35,444 nt of DNA from JACDDK01 sp038198445 (GCA_038198445.1 JBBPZZ010000089.1:1-35444), one strand, 5' to 3'; shown: positions 23,987-32,500, counted from the stretch's first letter. Numbers and translations: made by a program. The notes: a model not told the origin generated them from the sequence alone.

Positions 23987-25108
23987 CTAGGCGCTCTTTA
24001 CCGAGGTGAAGAGGTCCGAGTACTTGCGGGTCGTCTTCCCGATGTCCTCGATCACCTCCAGCCGGTCGAACACCTTGTTGTCCAGCGTGTAACCGGGAAG
24101 GCCCTTGAGCGCCTTGTCGATGTCCGGGAGCGCGGCCTGGTTGGGCGTGTTGTAGTAGGTGTAGTTGGAGAGTGTCGCGCCGACCTTGGCGCCGAGGATG
24201 TGGTTTATGAACTTGTGGGCGTTGTCCGGGTGCGGCGCGCCTTTGGGTATCGCCATATTGTCCGTCCAGCGGGTCGCCGCCGGCTGGGGGATGATGAAGT
24301 CGAGGTTGTCTTTCTCCGAGAGGGCGAGGAAGGCATCGCCCGAGAAGACGTGTCCGAGCAGGAGGTCGCCGTTCATGACCGACGGCCTGTTCTGCGTGGA
24401 GTCGAAGTAGCCGCGCAGGAGGGGCTTCTGCTTCTTCAGCTCGGCTTCGGCCTCGTCTAGCTGTTTCTGATCCGTGGAGTTCACGGAGTAGCCTAGCTTG
24501 TAGAGGGCGGCGCCGGGCGTCTCGCGCTCGTCGTTGAGCATCCCGATCTTACCCTTGAACCGCGGGTCCCACATGGCGTCCCAGGAGGCGTCCAGCTTCC
24601 CTACCTCGTTCTTGTTGTAGAGGATGCCCGTGGTCCCCCACTGGTAAGGCACGCTGTACTTGTTGTTCTTGTCGTAGGAGAGACCCTTGAAGTTATCGCC
24701 GACGTTCTTGAAGTTGGGTATCTTGGACATGTCCAGCGGCTCAAGCACATTGCTCTTTACCATGATCGAGACCATATAGTCCGACGGCACGATGACGTCG
24801 TAGCCGGTGCCGCCCGCCTGGAGCTTCGCCAGGAGCTCCTCGTTGGAGGAGTAGAAGTCCTGCGTGACCTTTATGCCGGTCTCTTTCTCGAAGCTCGGAA
24901 TGGTGCTCTTCGCCACGTAGTCGGACCAGTTATACAGGGCGAGCTTTTTTTCCTCCGGCCCGCTACCGCCGTCACCACCGCCACCGCTCTTGGCCGTCGT
25001 GTTCGGCTGGCACGCGGCGAGCACCGAGAGCGTCGAACCGGCGACCCCGGCCGCGCCCATCACCCTGAGGAAGTCGCCCCGCGAGATCCCGTTCTCTCTC
25101 CTGATCAT
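23987..25108 (-). CDS. potD: Polyamine-binding lipoprotein PotD/PotF
   Basis: This 373-residue extracellular substrate-binding protein captures putrescine/spermidine for PotABC. The N-terminus has a twin-arginine-like start (RR at 3-4, SRGDFLRVMG) and a lipobox ending at Cys33 (SVLAAC), then a glycine-rich linker. Binding-site boxes include YNWSDYV, YDVIVPSDYMV, YQWGTTGILYN, FSGDAFLAL and RWTDNMAIP. NWSDY matches the putrescine-specific PotF of E. coli (PotD has NWTEY), while the W.D in RWTD matches PotD, so the pocket is a mixture. The ATG at 25108 has AGGAGG 6 bases upstream, in the end of potA. The longer open frame upstream is antisense to nothing useful and is not used. Confidence 0.94.
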   Translation of the reverse strand: MIRRENGISRGDFLRVMGAAGVAGSTLSVLAACQPNTTAKSGGGGDGGSGPEEKKLALYNWSDYVAKSTIPSFEKETGIKVTQDFYSSNEELLAKLQAGGTGYDVIVPSDYMVSIMVKSNVLEPLDMSKIPNFKNVGDNFKGLSYDKNNKYSVPYQWGTTGILYNKNEVGKLDASWDAMWDPRFKGKIGMLNDERETPGAALYKLGYSVNSTDQKQLDEAEAELKKQKPLLRGYFDSTQNRPSVMNGDLLLGHVFSGDAFLALSEKDNLDFIIPQPAATRWTDNMAIPKGAPHPDNAHKFINHILGAKVGATLSNYTYYNTPNQAALPDIDKALKGLPGYTLDNKVFDRLEVIEDIGKTTRKYSDLFTSVKSA

Positions 25109-25110
25109 GA

Positions 25111-26244
25111 TTATCCTCCTAGCACTAGACAGTTGGCGGCGTCCCAGGACACCGACACTTCGTCTCCCACCTCCGGCCCCGCCGCGCCGTGGAAGTTCTG
25201 TTGGTAGAGCACCAGCTTCTCTCCGTCCGGAAGATAAGCTATGTACTGGGTGCTCGACCCCAGATAGACTACCTGCCGCACCTCGGCGACACACACGTTG
25301 TCACCCACGTCGCCGAACCTGAGCTTCTCGGGCCGGACCGCCGCATGCACTTCAGAGTCCGCCTCAACTATAGTCTCCTCCCGCGCTATCGCCTCGACCT
25401 TCATGTCCGAATGTGTCCGCAGCGCCACCCGTTCTCCGTCCACGGACTCCACGATTCCGGAGAGCACGTTCGTCTGCCCGATGAAGTCGGCGACGAAGCG
25501 GTTGCGCGGCAGCTCGTAGAGGGTGGCGGGATCCGCGACCTGCTGGACTTTTCCGGCGTCCATTACCGCGATGCGATCGCTCATCGTAAGCGCCTCTTCC
25601 TGGTCGTGGGTGACGTAGACGAACGTGATCCCGACCTCGTGCTGGAGGTTTCTGAGTTCGAGCTGCAACTCCTTGCGGAGCTTCAAGTCCAGCGCGCCGA
25701 GCGGCTCGTCCAGCAAGAGCACCTTCGGACGATTGATGAGCGCCCGCGCCAGGGCCACCCGCTGCTGCTGGCCGCCGGAGAGCATATTGGGCTTGCGCTT
25801 CTCGAAACCTTCGAGCTGAACCATCGCGCACGCCTCCGTCACCCGCTTCCGCAACTCGTCCCCCTTCACACCTGCGCGCCGGAGGCCGAAGGCGACGTTA
25901 TCGAAGACGTTGAGGTGGGGGAAGATGGCGTAAGACTGGAACACGGTGTTCACGGGCCGACGGTAGGGAGGCACGCCCTGCACCTCTTGTCCCGCGACGG
26001 AGATCTCTCCACGAGTAGGTTCTTCGAAGCCGGCGATCATCCGCAAAGTCGTGGTCTTGCCGCAACCCGACGGCCCCAACAGCGAGAAGAACTCGCCCTC
26101 GTGGATGTCGAGCGTGAGATCGTCCACCGCCACGAACTCCCCGAAGATCTTGGTGACGCCGGTAAGCCTGACGGCCACCTTGCGCCCCTCCTCTACCGAA
26201 CTTGCGGGAGGCGTCTGCAGATGCTTTGTCTTTCTATCTTCCAC
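25111..26244 (-). CDS. potA: Polyamine ABC transporter ATPase PotA
   Basis: A 377-residue ATPase that drives the PotBC channel. The Walker A motif GPSGCGKTT is at 57-65, Q-loop Gln103, signature LSGGQQQR at 155-162, Walker B VLLLDEP at 175-181 with catalytic Glu180, and the switch His in YVTHDQEEA. A C-terminal TOBE-type regulatory region follows. The start is GTG (26244) with AGGAGG about 6 bases upstream. A 39-base gap separates it from the amine oxidase gene, the largest break in the operon. Confidence 0.96.
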   Translation of the reverse strand: MEDRKTKHLQTPPASSVEEGRKVAVRLTGVTKIFGEFVAVDDLTLDIHEGEFFSLLGPSGCGKTTTLRMIAGFEEPTRGEISVAGQEVQGVPPYRRPVNTVFQSYAIFPHLNVFDNVAFGLRRAGVKGDELRKRVTEACAMVQLEGFEKRKPNMLSGGQQQRVALARALINRPKVLLLDEPLGALDLKLRKELQLELRNLQHEVGITFVYVTHDQEEALTMSDRIAVMDAGKVQQVADPATLYELPRNRFVADFIGQTNVLSGIVESVDGERVALRTHSDMKVEAIAREETIVEADSEVHAAVRPEKLRFGDVGDNVCVAEVRQVVYLGSSTQYIAYLPDGEKLVLYQQNFHGAAGPEVGDEVSVSWDAANCLVLGG

Positions 26245-26283
26245 CCATTGCCTCCTGTTTGTCGAGGGCCTACCGGGAATTCC

Positions 26284-27612
26284 TCACGCCGTCCTCACGG
26301 CTCCCGGCCCGATAGCCCCGGCTACTTCCCGTCCCGCGCGCAAACCCGCCTGTACCGCGCTGTTCATGAAGCTCGGAGCGGCGGCGACTCCTTCTGCTCC
26401 AGCGAGGTGAACTTTACCGAAAGACCCGCCCATAAACTCGCCGAAGTTCGCCATGTTTCCAGGGGCCATTATCATATAGCTACCTCGCGTCCAATACTCG
26501 TCGGGCCAGAGTTTTTCGACTATGGCTACCGGCTCCGGCAGGCTGTACAGTCCCGAGAGCATATCCACGGCGCGGCGTCTCCGCTCCTCCGGTGGAAGAC
26601 CTAGCTCGGGGAGCAGAGGACTACCGCCGGCGAACGAGGTGATCCCCCGCGACTCGCCGTCCACGGCCAGGGTCGCGCAGCAGTATCCCAAGACCGTGTC
26701 GGTAACGGCGAAGATGGAAGAGTCTACCGGCTCGTCGTAGACGAAGAAAGTCTTGCGTACCACCCCGTAGACGGAGGATGAGACCATACGCCGGACCACG
26801 GACGGCGGTTCGGGGTCGAAGCCGATACCACGATAGCAGGTAAACGGGATCGCGATTATCGCCCGCCGTGCCCGCGCCGTCTCCGGCCCGCTCTCGCCGC
26901 TCCAACAGACCTCGACGCCGCCCGCGGTCTGCCGGACTTCCGTAACCGGCGCGGAGTAGCGCACCATTTCGCCAAGCTCTGACGCCAGCGCTTCGGCAAT
27001 GGAACCGGCCCCGCCCTCGACCCGAAACTCGTTTCCCTTGCCCGGACCGCCGCGGGTAGCCACCTTGACGGCGTAGGAGTAGAACGACATCCTCTCCAGC
27101 GGCACCGTCGACCCGCAACTGGACACGAGCGTCTCGACTACGTGCAGGCCATCTTCGCTCATTCCCGCGCCCCACAGCCAGTCCGCAATACTGGGATCTC
27201 GTTCCGGCACGGAGGTCCAGGGCCGCCCCACGTCCGCCCCGGCGGCCGTTTCCACCAGCGCATCTTGCATTCGCCGGTATATCTCAGCGTCGCGGCCTTC
27301 CAGCGGCAACGCGTTACTGACCTCACCCCGAACCTGCCAGCGGGCGTTCTCTTTCCCGCGTTTGAAGTGGTGAAGAGCTATGCCGAGGTCGGTGGCGAGG
27401 TCACGTATCTCCGCGTGCGCCGCGTCCACCCACTCGCCTCCGAAGTCTACCGTGACGCCCTCTATCTCCGCGGCTTGCGTGCGTCCGCCGGGGCGGCTTC
27501 GCGCTTCTAGGACCAGCGTTTCGAGACCGGCGCGGACAAGCTCACGGGCGGCGACGAGTCCCGAGAGCCCCGCTCCCACCACCACGGCGTCGAGCTTCTC
27601 CGGCGGGCTCAT
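26284..27612 (-). CDS. Flavin-containing amine oxidase (putrescine oxidase-like)
   Basis: It probably oxidises a primary or secondary amine such as putrescine to an aminoaldehyde, ammonia and H2O2. The 442-residue protein has the FAD-binding VVVGAGLSGLVAARELVRAG, the GGRT turn, and VDFGGEWVD. Near the C-terminus the usual GTE..GYM.GA element reads AGAEGVAAAPSFMNSAVQAG, a departure from typical monoamine/putrescine oxidases that may alter the substrate or active site. The ATG at 27612 comes 3 bases after the aminotransferase stop, so it is coupled. The H2O2 it would release gives a reason for oxidative-stress genes elsewhere, but no catalase is in the window. Confidence 0.9.
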   Translation of the reverse strand: MSPPEKLDAVVVGAGLSGLVAARELVRAGLETLVLEARSRPGGRTQAAEIEGVTVDFGGEWVDAAHAEIRDLATDLGIALHHFKRGKENARWQVRGEVSNALPLEGRDAEIYRRMQDALVETAAGADVGRPWTSVPERDPSIADWLWGAGMSEDGLHVVETLVSSCGSTVPLERMSFYSYAVKVATRGGPGKGNEFRVEGGAGSIAEALASELGEMVRYSAPVTEVRQTAGGVEVCWSGESGPETARARRAIIAIPFTCYRGIGFDPEPPSVVRRMVSSSVYGVVRKTFFVYDEPVDSSIFAVTDTVLGYCCATLAVDGESRGITSFAGGSPLLPELGLPPEERRRRAVDMLSGLYSLPEPVAIVEKLWPDEYWTRGSYMIMAPGNMANFGEFMGGSFGKVHLAGAEGVAAAPSFMNSAVQAGLRAGREVAGAIGPGAVRTA

Positions 27613-27615
27613 CCG

Positions 27616-28980
27616 TTAGCCCCGGTAACCCAGCTCTCGCTCCAGCTCGCCCAGGGCATCGTCCGTTATGTCGGCGATCTTCGAGATAACCTCCTTGTCG
27701 GCGATGAGCGCCGGGGAGTACTGGATCACCGGGTCTTCCTTATCATCGAAGCGGCAGATGAGACCGTTTTCGACCAGCTTCCTCGACAACACGCCCTTGA
27801 AGTATTTCTGGTACTCGTCGCCCTCGAGCGGCGTCCCGTCGGCCCGTTCCGGCTTCAACTCCACCGCCCAGAAGAAGCCCATCCCCCGAACTTCCTGGAT
27901 GATTGGATGCGCCTCGGCCACCCTGCGGAGCTCGTCGCCGAAGTGTCCTTCCAGGGCGTGTACGTTCTCCAAGAGCTTCTCGCGTTCCATGATCCTGATG
28001 TTCTCCAGCGCCACCGCGCTGGATACGGGATGCCCGCCGAAGGTCGAGCCGTGCATGAACATGGACTCGTGTCCCCGAAGAACGTTCTGAACTTCGTCGC
28101 TTACCACGACGCCGCCCATCGGCGAGTACCCGCTGGTAACGCCTTTTGCAAACGATGTCATGTCCGGTGTCACGCCGAAGCGCTCGATGCCGAACCATTC
28201 GCCCAGGCGGCCGAAGGCGCAGATCACCGCGTCCGAGACGAGCAGCACTCCGTGGCGGTCACAGATCTCCCGCACCCGCTTCCAGTACTCCGGCGGCGGC
28301 ACCAGACACCCTCCCGCGTTCTGGACCGGCTCCAAAATAACCGCCGCCACCGTCTCCGGCGAGGCGAACTCTATCGCTTCCTCGATGGCGTCCGCCGCGC
28401 CCTCCGGGTCCTGCTGCGTATTCGGTACGTGGTGGAAGCCCTGGAGCAGCGGCTCGAACGGCGCCTTGAAAGAGGGGAGTCCCGTAACCGAGAGCGCGCC
28501 CATCGTGGTGCCGTGGTAGGCGATCTTCCGGGATATGACCTTGTAACGCGTGGCCTCGCCATTAGCGTTGTGATACTGACGCGCCAGCTTGATGACCGTC
28601 TCCACCGCCTCGGAGCCGGAACTTACGAAGAAGGTTGAGTTTAGATCCCCTGGCGCTATCCCCGCGATCTTGGCCGCAAGCTCCAGACTCCTCGGATGCT
28701 GGAAGCTCCAGTTCGGGAAGAACCCAAGCTCCTTCATCTGGTTGTAGGCCGCCTCCGCAAGTTCCGTCCTGCCGTGTCCGACCTGCGTGGTAAACAGACC
28801 CGCCAGCCCATCTATATAGGTGCGGCCCTTATCGTCCGTGATGTAGCAGCCCTCCCCCGAGACGATGACCGGTAACTTTGACCAGTCCTCGGAGAACGGC
28901 GTGAAGTGGAGCAATAAGTTCTCCACGCCCGCGAGCGACGTACCCTCTCCACCATCCCCAAGACCTCGCATAACGTCCAT
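27616..28980 (-). CDS. Class III PLP-dependent aminotransferase (putrescine or beta-alanine:pyruvate type)
   Basis: A 454-residue aminotransferase that likely moves the amino group of putrescine (or GABA/beta-alanine) to pyruvate or 2-oxoglutarate, giving 4-aminobutanal. The PLP lysine is Lys279 (TSFAKGVTSGYSP) and the pyridine-binding Asp is Asp250 (VSDAVICAFGR). The residue after this Asp is Ala where many family members have Glu, and CAF replaces CGF. Other blocks are FFVSSGSEAVETVIKLA, AYHGTTMGA and HGSTFGGHPV. The ATG at 28980 has GGAGGAG 6-8 bases upstream; the open frame 33 codons longer would overlap the promoter. It is the first gene of the ten-gene polyamine operon. Confidence 0.93.
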   Translation of the reverse strand: MDVMRGLGDGGEGTSLAGVENLLLHFTPFSEDWSKLPVIVSGEGCYITDDKGRTYIDGLAGLFTTQVGHGRTELAEAAYNQMKELGFFPNWSFQHPRSLELAAKIAGIAPGDLNSTFFVSSGSEAVETVIKLARQYHNANGEATRYKVISRKIAYHGTTMGALSVTGLPSFKAPFEPLLQGFHHVPNTQQDPEGAADAIEEAIEFASPETVAAVILEPVQNAGGCLVPPPEYWKRVREICDRHGVLLVSDAVICAFGRLGEWFGIERFGVTPDMTSFAKGVTSGYSPMGGVVVSDEVQNVLRGHESMFMHGSTFGGHPVSSAVALENIRIMEREKLLENVHALEGHFGDELRRVAEAHPIIQEVRGMGFFWAVELKPERADGTPLEGDEYQKYFKGVLSRKLVENGLICRFDDKEDPVIQYSPALIADKEVISKIADITDDALGELERELGYRG

Positions 28981-29406
28981 GTTGTCTCCTCCTCCAGCTG
29001 GCGCCGGTCGATCCCTTACTTTGCACGAACGATACACAGTTACTGTAATGGAGTCAAGATGATTCAGTGTAACGAGCATACCCTACAAAGGTAAGTATAC
29101 GAGCGGCCAATATTCCCTGGATCAGCCCTGTACCAATGGATAAGGAGTGAAGCTCTTCGTCCACCTGACGGGCTATCGTATACCGGGTTCGAGGGATCGA
29201 CTATGCGAAGTTATTTCTCTTTCGGTGTCGAGAACTTAGCATTGCTCATCAGCGGTCTGTGTCCTTCGGGGCTGAGGGGCGAGGACTCCACGTCTACCAG
29301 GCGCCATGTACGAACTGGAGTCAAAGACAGGCAGAGGAGAAAGAGATACCCGCGCCCAACCATGCAATGTTATTATATAAGTCAGGGTGAACAGGAAGGA
29401 GGCAGC
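28981..29406. other. Intergenic region between the polyamine operon and the zinc-ribbon gene
   Basis: This 426-base region holds the polyamine operon promoter (29029-29057) at its left end and a ribosome site for the zinc-ribbon gene at its right end. An AT-rich patch at 29367-29380 (TATTATATAA) contains a possible -10 for that gene, with no clear -35. A frame open from 29203 into the zinc-ribbon gene has no start signal and no family resemblance. I see no RNA gene or mobile element. Confidence 0.6.
29029..29057 (-). promoter_or_regulatory. Promoter of the polyamine operon with a possible operator
   Basis: On the - strand the -35 box TTGACT (29052-29057) and the -10 box TATCGT (29029-29034) are 17 bases apart. 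The spacer contains the perfect 9-base palindrome TTACTGTAA (29040-29048), which overlaps the 11-base palindrome ACAGTTACTGT (29036-29046). A regulator binding there would block RNA polymerase. Confidence 0.7.
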
Positions 29407-29646
29407 ATGAACTTATCTTCACACCCGTCGGTCGACGAGTTGCGGCAAGCGATAAAGGCCAGGGGTGGAAACATTACCTGCAATGTGTGTGGCGCGGAAG
29501 AGTTTTCGATGGAGCAGGTCACGTCGGTTGATTCTGGTGGAGGTTACGGTCACCACCGCCAGAAGCGCGCGGATCTCATCTGCGGGAACTGCGGTCACGT
29601 GATGGGCTTCGAGTTGGAGAAAATGCGGCAGGTTAGCCCGGAGTAG
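29407..29646 (+). CDS. Small zinc-ribbon protein, function unknown
   Basis: A 79-residue protein with two CxxC knuckles, CNVC (25-28) and CGNC (about 59-62), separated by a Gly/His/Arg-rich stretch and therefore a likely single zinc ribbon. The ATG at 29407 has AAGGAGG 4 bases upstream. It resembles small zinc-ribbon proteins common in actinobacteria, but I do not recognise a named family. A DNA-binding or redox role is guesswork. It stands alone on its strand, converging on the S9 peptidase. Confidence 0.8.
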   Translation: MNLSSHPSVDELRQAIKARGGNITCNVCGAEEFSMEQVTSVDSGGGYGHHRQKRADLICGNCGHVMGFELEKMRQVSPE

Positions 29647-29712
29647 CAGGCGGTAGAGGAACCTGGCGAGCTCCCTTCTCGTTCGCCGAAGGTCGCTACG
29701 AGGACAACCTGT

Positions 29713-31551
29713 TTACCTGCGCTGGCCGCCGGAGAAAGCCTTTTCGAAGAAGTCGGCCAGCCGCGGGTAGAGGACCTTCAGGTTGTCTGGGCGGGAGATG
29801 CCGTGGCCTTCGTCTCCGAAGACAAGTGACTCGTAGGGGATACGCTGGCGGTCCAGTTCCTCGGTCACTATCTGAACGTTCTCCGGGGTGACGTTCGGGT
29901 CTTTCGAGCCCTGAACGATCAGGAGGCGGCCGCGAATGTTGTGGATGAAGGTGATGGGTGATCGCTCCTTGTAGCGTTCGGGAACCTCATCGGGGGCGCC
30001 GCCCATCATCTCCTCGCTGTAGGGGCGCAGGTCGGGGCGGGTAGTCTTGTAGTCCACGGTCAGGTCGGTCATGCCGCAGATAGGGGCCGCGGCGGCCACG
30101 GTTTCGGGTGGGTAGTGGGTGATCGCCCACCACGCCGAATACCCACCGTAAGACGTTCCCGTGACGCCGACCTTCCCCGGCTCCGCTATTCCGTCTGAGA
30201 TGAGGGCTTCGATGCCGGTCCGTATGTCTTCCTGCTCCCGTCCGCCCCAGCCATCCTCTTTGATGGATTCCTGGAACGCCAGCCCGAACCCGGTGCTGCC
30301 CCGGTAGTTGGGGGCCAGCACGTCGAAACCGCGGGAGACGAAGTACTGGACCTGGGCATTGAAACGGTCTTCGCTGATGCTCGTGGGGCCACCATGCACC
30401 AGCACGATGGCGCCGATGCTTTGGCCCTGTGTCCGGTACAGCCAGCCCTGTATCGCCAGGCCATCGACCGAACGCCAGCGGAAGTCTTCGGCAGGCGCCA
30501 GGTTGTCCTGGGTGAGGGAGGCGCGTTGCCAGAGGCGGGTAAGACTGCTCGGGCTTTTGCTAGATTTCGATGAGTAGCGAACCAGATCCGCTGGGCTCCG
30601 GGAGTTGTAATGCAGGTGGATCCAGGTGGCGTTGTCCGCCGGAGCCAGCGGCAAGAAGTTGTAAGGCATCTTCGGGATACGGGTCTCCCCTCCACCCTCG
30701 ACGTTCAGCAGAGAGGACTTTATCCGTGCTTCCCGCATCTCTACCGCCACTACCTGATCTCCGTTCGGCGGGACGAAAGCGTATTCAACGTTGCGCCGTG
30801 GGTCGTCCAGGAGCCAGCGCGTGGATTTGTTTTCCGCGTGCCACACGCCGAGCCGCCGGTGAGTCTCCGCTTCGACGAGAAACAAAATCCTCTGTCCATC
30901 CGGGAACCAGGACGCGGAGACTTTCGTCCTGGGACCGAAGTTCAGGATCTCGCGGTCCTCTCGCCCTCCGATGTCTACGAGCCAGACTTGACGCCCCTCG
31001 GGATGGATGTCGCTCCGGTGGTAGAGCACGTACCCGCCGGAGTTACTGAGTAGCGGATCGACGAAGGCACTCCTCTTTGGCCGAGCTAAAGTCCGCCGTT
31101 CGCCGGTCTTCAGGTCTTGGCGGAGGATGCAGGTAGGTTCGATCTCCTCTCCGCTCTCCACGTCCACGTTCGCCCCATAGATGAGCCATCGTCCATTCGG
31201 GTGCATCTGTCCGGCCCGGATGTAGTGATTCGGGGAGGGCTCGGTCAGCGGCTCCATGAACTCCGGCTTTTCCAGCGACACCTTGAAGAGCCGCGCTCTT
31301 TCGTCGCCGTCAGTGTCCTGCGATACCAGGACCGCCTGGCTGTCCGGCGTCCACGAGACCATCCGCGTGTCGTCGAGAGTCGCCGTCATGCGGAGTGGAG
31401 CAGTGCCGCCATCTGTGGTAGCGGCGAATACGTCCGTGGCTGGACCGAGCCTGGACCAGTTCCACGCGACCCAGCGCCCATCCGGGGAGACTACCGGCCC
31501 CGAGAGGACAGGCATCGAAAGGAGCGCGTCGAGATGATGGTCCGTGCTCAA
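29713..31551 (-). CDS. S9-family peptidase (prolyl oligopeptidase type)
   Basis: A 612-residue serine peptidase that cleaves short peptides. The N-terminal ~350 residues form a beta-propeller with SPDGRW, WTPDS and WFPDGQRI repeats. The C-terminal alpha/beta hydrolase has nucleophile Ser467 (GTSYGGYSA), Asp551 (QGSKDPN) and His583 (GDEGHGI), a complete triad in the acyl-aminoacyl/dipeptidyl peptidase (S9C-like) order. No signal peptide is seen, so it is cytosolic. The start appears to be TTG (31551), 5 bases after the regulator stop, with no good Shine-Dalgarno, so it may depend on coupling. It could supply amino acids, including proline, to the catabolic genes. Confidence 0.9.
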   Translation of the reverse strand: MSTDHHLDALLSMPVLSGPVVSPDGRWVAWNWSRLGPATDVFAATTDGGTAPLRMTATLDDTRMVSWTPDSQAVLVSQDTDGDERARLFKVSLEKPEFMEPLTEPSPNHYIRAGQMHPNGRWLIYGANVDVESGEEIEPTCILRQDLKTGERRTLARPKRSAFVDPLLSNSGGYVLYHRSDIHPEGRQVWLVDIGGREDREILNFGPRTKVSASWFPDGQRILFLVEAETHRRLGVWHAENKSTRWLLDDPRRNVEYAFVPPNGDQVVAVEMREARIKSSLLNVEGGGETRIPKMPYNFLPLAPADNATWIHLHYNSRSPADLVRYSSKSSKSPSSLTRLWQRASLTQDNLAPAEDFRWRSVDGLAIQGWLYRTQGQSIGAIVLVHGGPTSISEDRFNAQVQYFVSRGFDVLAPNYRGSTGFGLAFQESIKEDGWGGREQEDIRTGIEALISDGIAEPGKVGVTGTSYGGYSAWWAITHYPPETVAAAAPICGMTDLTVDYKTTRPDLRPYSEEMMGGAPDEVPERYKERSPITFIHNIRGRLLIVQGSKDPNVTPENVQIVTEELDRQRIPYESLVFGDEGHGISRPDNLKVLYPRLADFFEKAFSGGQRR

Positions 31552-31556
31552 AGAGG

Positions 31557-32402
31557 CTAGAACGTCGGTGGGGTATTGACGTAGATCGCCTCGACAGGTT
31601 CATCTCCGGCCGACCAACGGTGCGGGGTCGTCGATGGGAAATAGAGCGTGTCGCCGGGCGCGAGCTCGTATGAGCCCTGATCCTTTAACTCCACGAAGAG
31701 GGTGCCCGCGAGTATGTAGATGAACTCTTCGCCGTTGTGGCTGTAGAAGCCTTCGCTCCCCGCGCCTGGAGGGACCCTTATGTAGGATGGGTCCATCACC
31801 TTATCGCCGGAGGCCATCTCCTCGAAGCGCACGCCGTTGTCCCACTGCATCACGGGCCGATCCGGGCCGCGAACGAGCGGCGAGTTCTGTTCGAGGTCCG
31901 CCCCGAATACCTCGCGCATGTTGACCCCGTAGGCGCCCGCCAGAAGCCGCAACGACGCCACCGACGCCCCCGACCCACCACGTTCGAGCGCCGAGATGAA
32001 TGAGATGGAGAGGCCCGTAGCCTCCGAAACTTCCTTCAGCGTCTTATGCGCCCGCACGCGCAGCTTGCGTAGTTGCTCTCCCGGAGCCGCGGGAGCTCGT
32101 TTATCCGCGGCTCCGTTCGATTCCGGAACTTCAGCGCTCCCTAGATGCTTGCGTATCGCGGCGAAGTTGAGACCTTCGCTCTTCCGTAGTTGCTTGATCT
32201 GGCGAAGACGGTCAATGTCCGGCTCCGTATAAACGCGGTAGCCCCTATCTGTCCTCCGAGGTTTGACCAGACGCTCCCGCTCCCACAGCCGCAGCGTCTG
32301 AGGCGCGAGCCCGATCGCCTGTGAAACCTCGCCTATCGAGAACCCTATCGAACCGCCATTCGCCGTCATCCCTCCGTCACACGCGATCCTTCCTAGATCC
32401 AT
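31557..32402 (-). CDS. MerR-XRE-cupin triple-domain transcriptional regulator
   Basis: A 281-residue regulator with three modules. A MerR-type winged helix (about 20-88) contains FSIGEVSQAIGLAPQTLRLW and RGYRVYTEPDIDRL. An XRE/HTH-3 domain (108-165) contains TLKEVSEATGLSISFISALE. A C-terminal cupin sensor (about 191-278) carries a metal-site pattern His222, Glu226 and His261. XRE-cupin proteins such as PuuR regulate polyamine genes; the added MerR domain is unusual. The gene is divergent from ald and followed by the peptidase, and lies between the polyamine operon and the agmatinase genes. The ATG at 32402 gives only a ~10-base leader from the predicted start site; the ATG at 32369, right behind GGAGGG, is an alternative. 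The effector (a polyamine or aminoaldehyde) is inferred. Confidence 0.9.
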   Translation of the reverse strand: MDLGRIACDGGMTANGGSIGFSIGEVSQAIGLAPQTLRLWERERLVKPRRTDRGYRVYTEPDIDRLRQIKQLRKSEGLNFAAIRKHLGSAEVPESNGAADKRAPAAPGEQLRKLRVRAHKTLKEVSEATGLSISFISALERGGSGASVASLRLLAGAYGVNMREVFGADLEQNSPLVRGPDRPVMQWDNGVRFEEMASGDKVMDPSYIRVPPGAGSEGFYSHNGEEFIYILAGTLFVELKDQGSYELAPGDTLYFPSTTPHRWSAGDEPVEAIYVNTPPTF

Positions 32403-32419
32403 CCTGCTACGCCTGAACT

Positions 32420-32449
32420 ATTATCGTGACCTTCTCCACCAAAAAGCAA
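32420..32449 (-). promoter_or_regulatory. Predicted promoter of the MerR-XRE-cupin regulator
   Basis: On the - strand a -35 box TTGCTT (32444-32449) and a -10 box GATAAT (32420-32425) are separated by 18 bases. It points away from the ald promoter, so the 162-base divergent region can be controlled jointly. Confidence 0.5.
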
Positions 32450-32500
32450 GCATCCCAGGATCGAGGCGAATATCGTCCAGACTAGCTTGTGCCAGTATCG

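Noticed and set aside
25189..26604. 471-codon + strand frame opposite potA
   Set aside because: PotA has every ATPase motif on the other strand; this frame is an antisense shadow.
29203..29406. Upstream extension of the zinc-ribbon gene
   Set aside because: The first 68 codons lack a ribosome site and family resemblance, while AAGGAGG stands just before the ATG at 29407.
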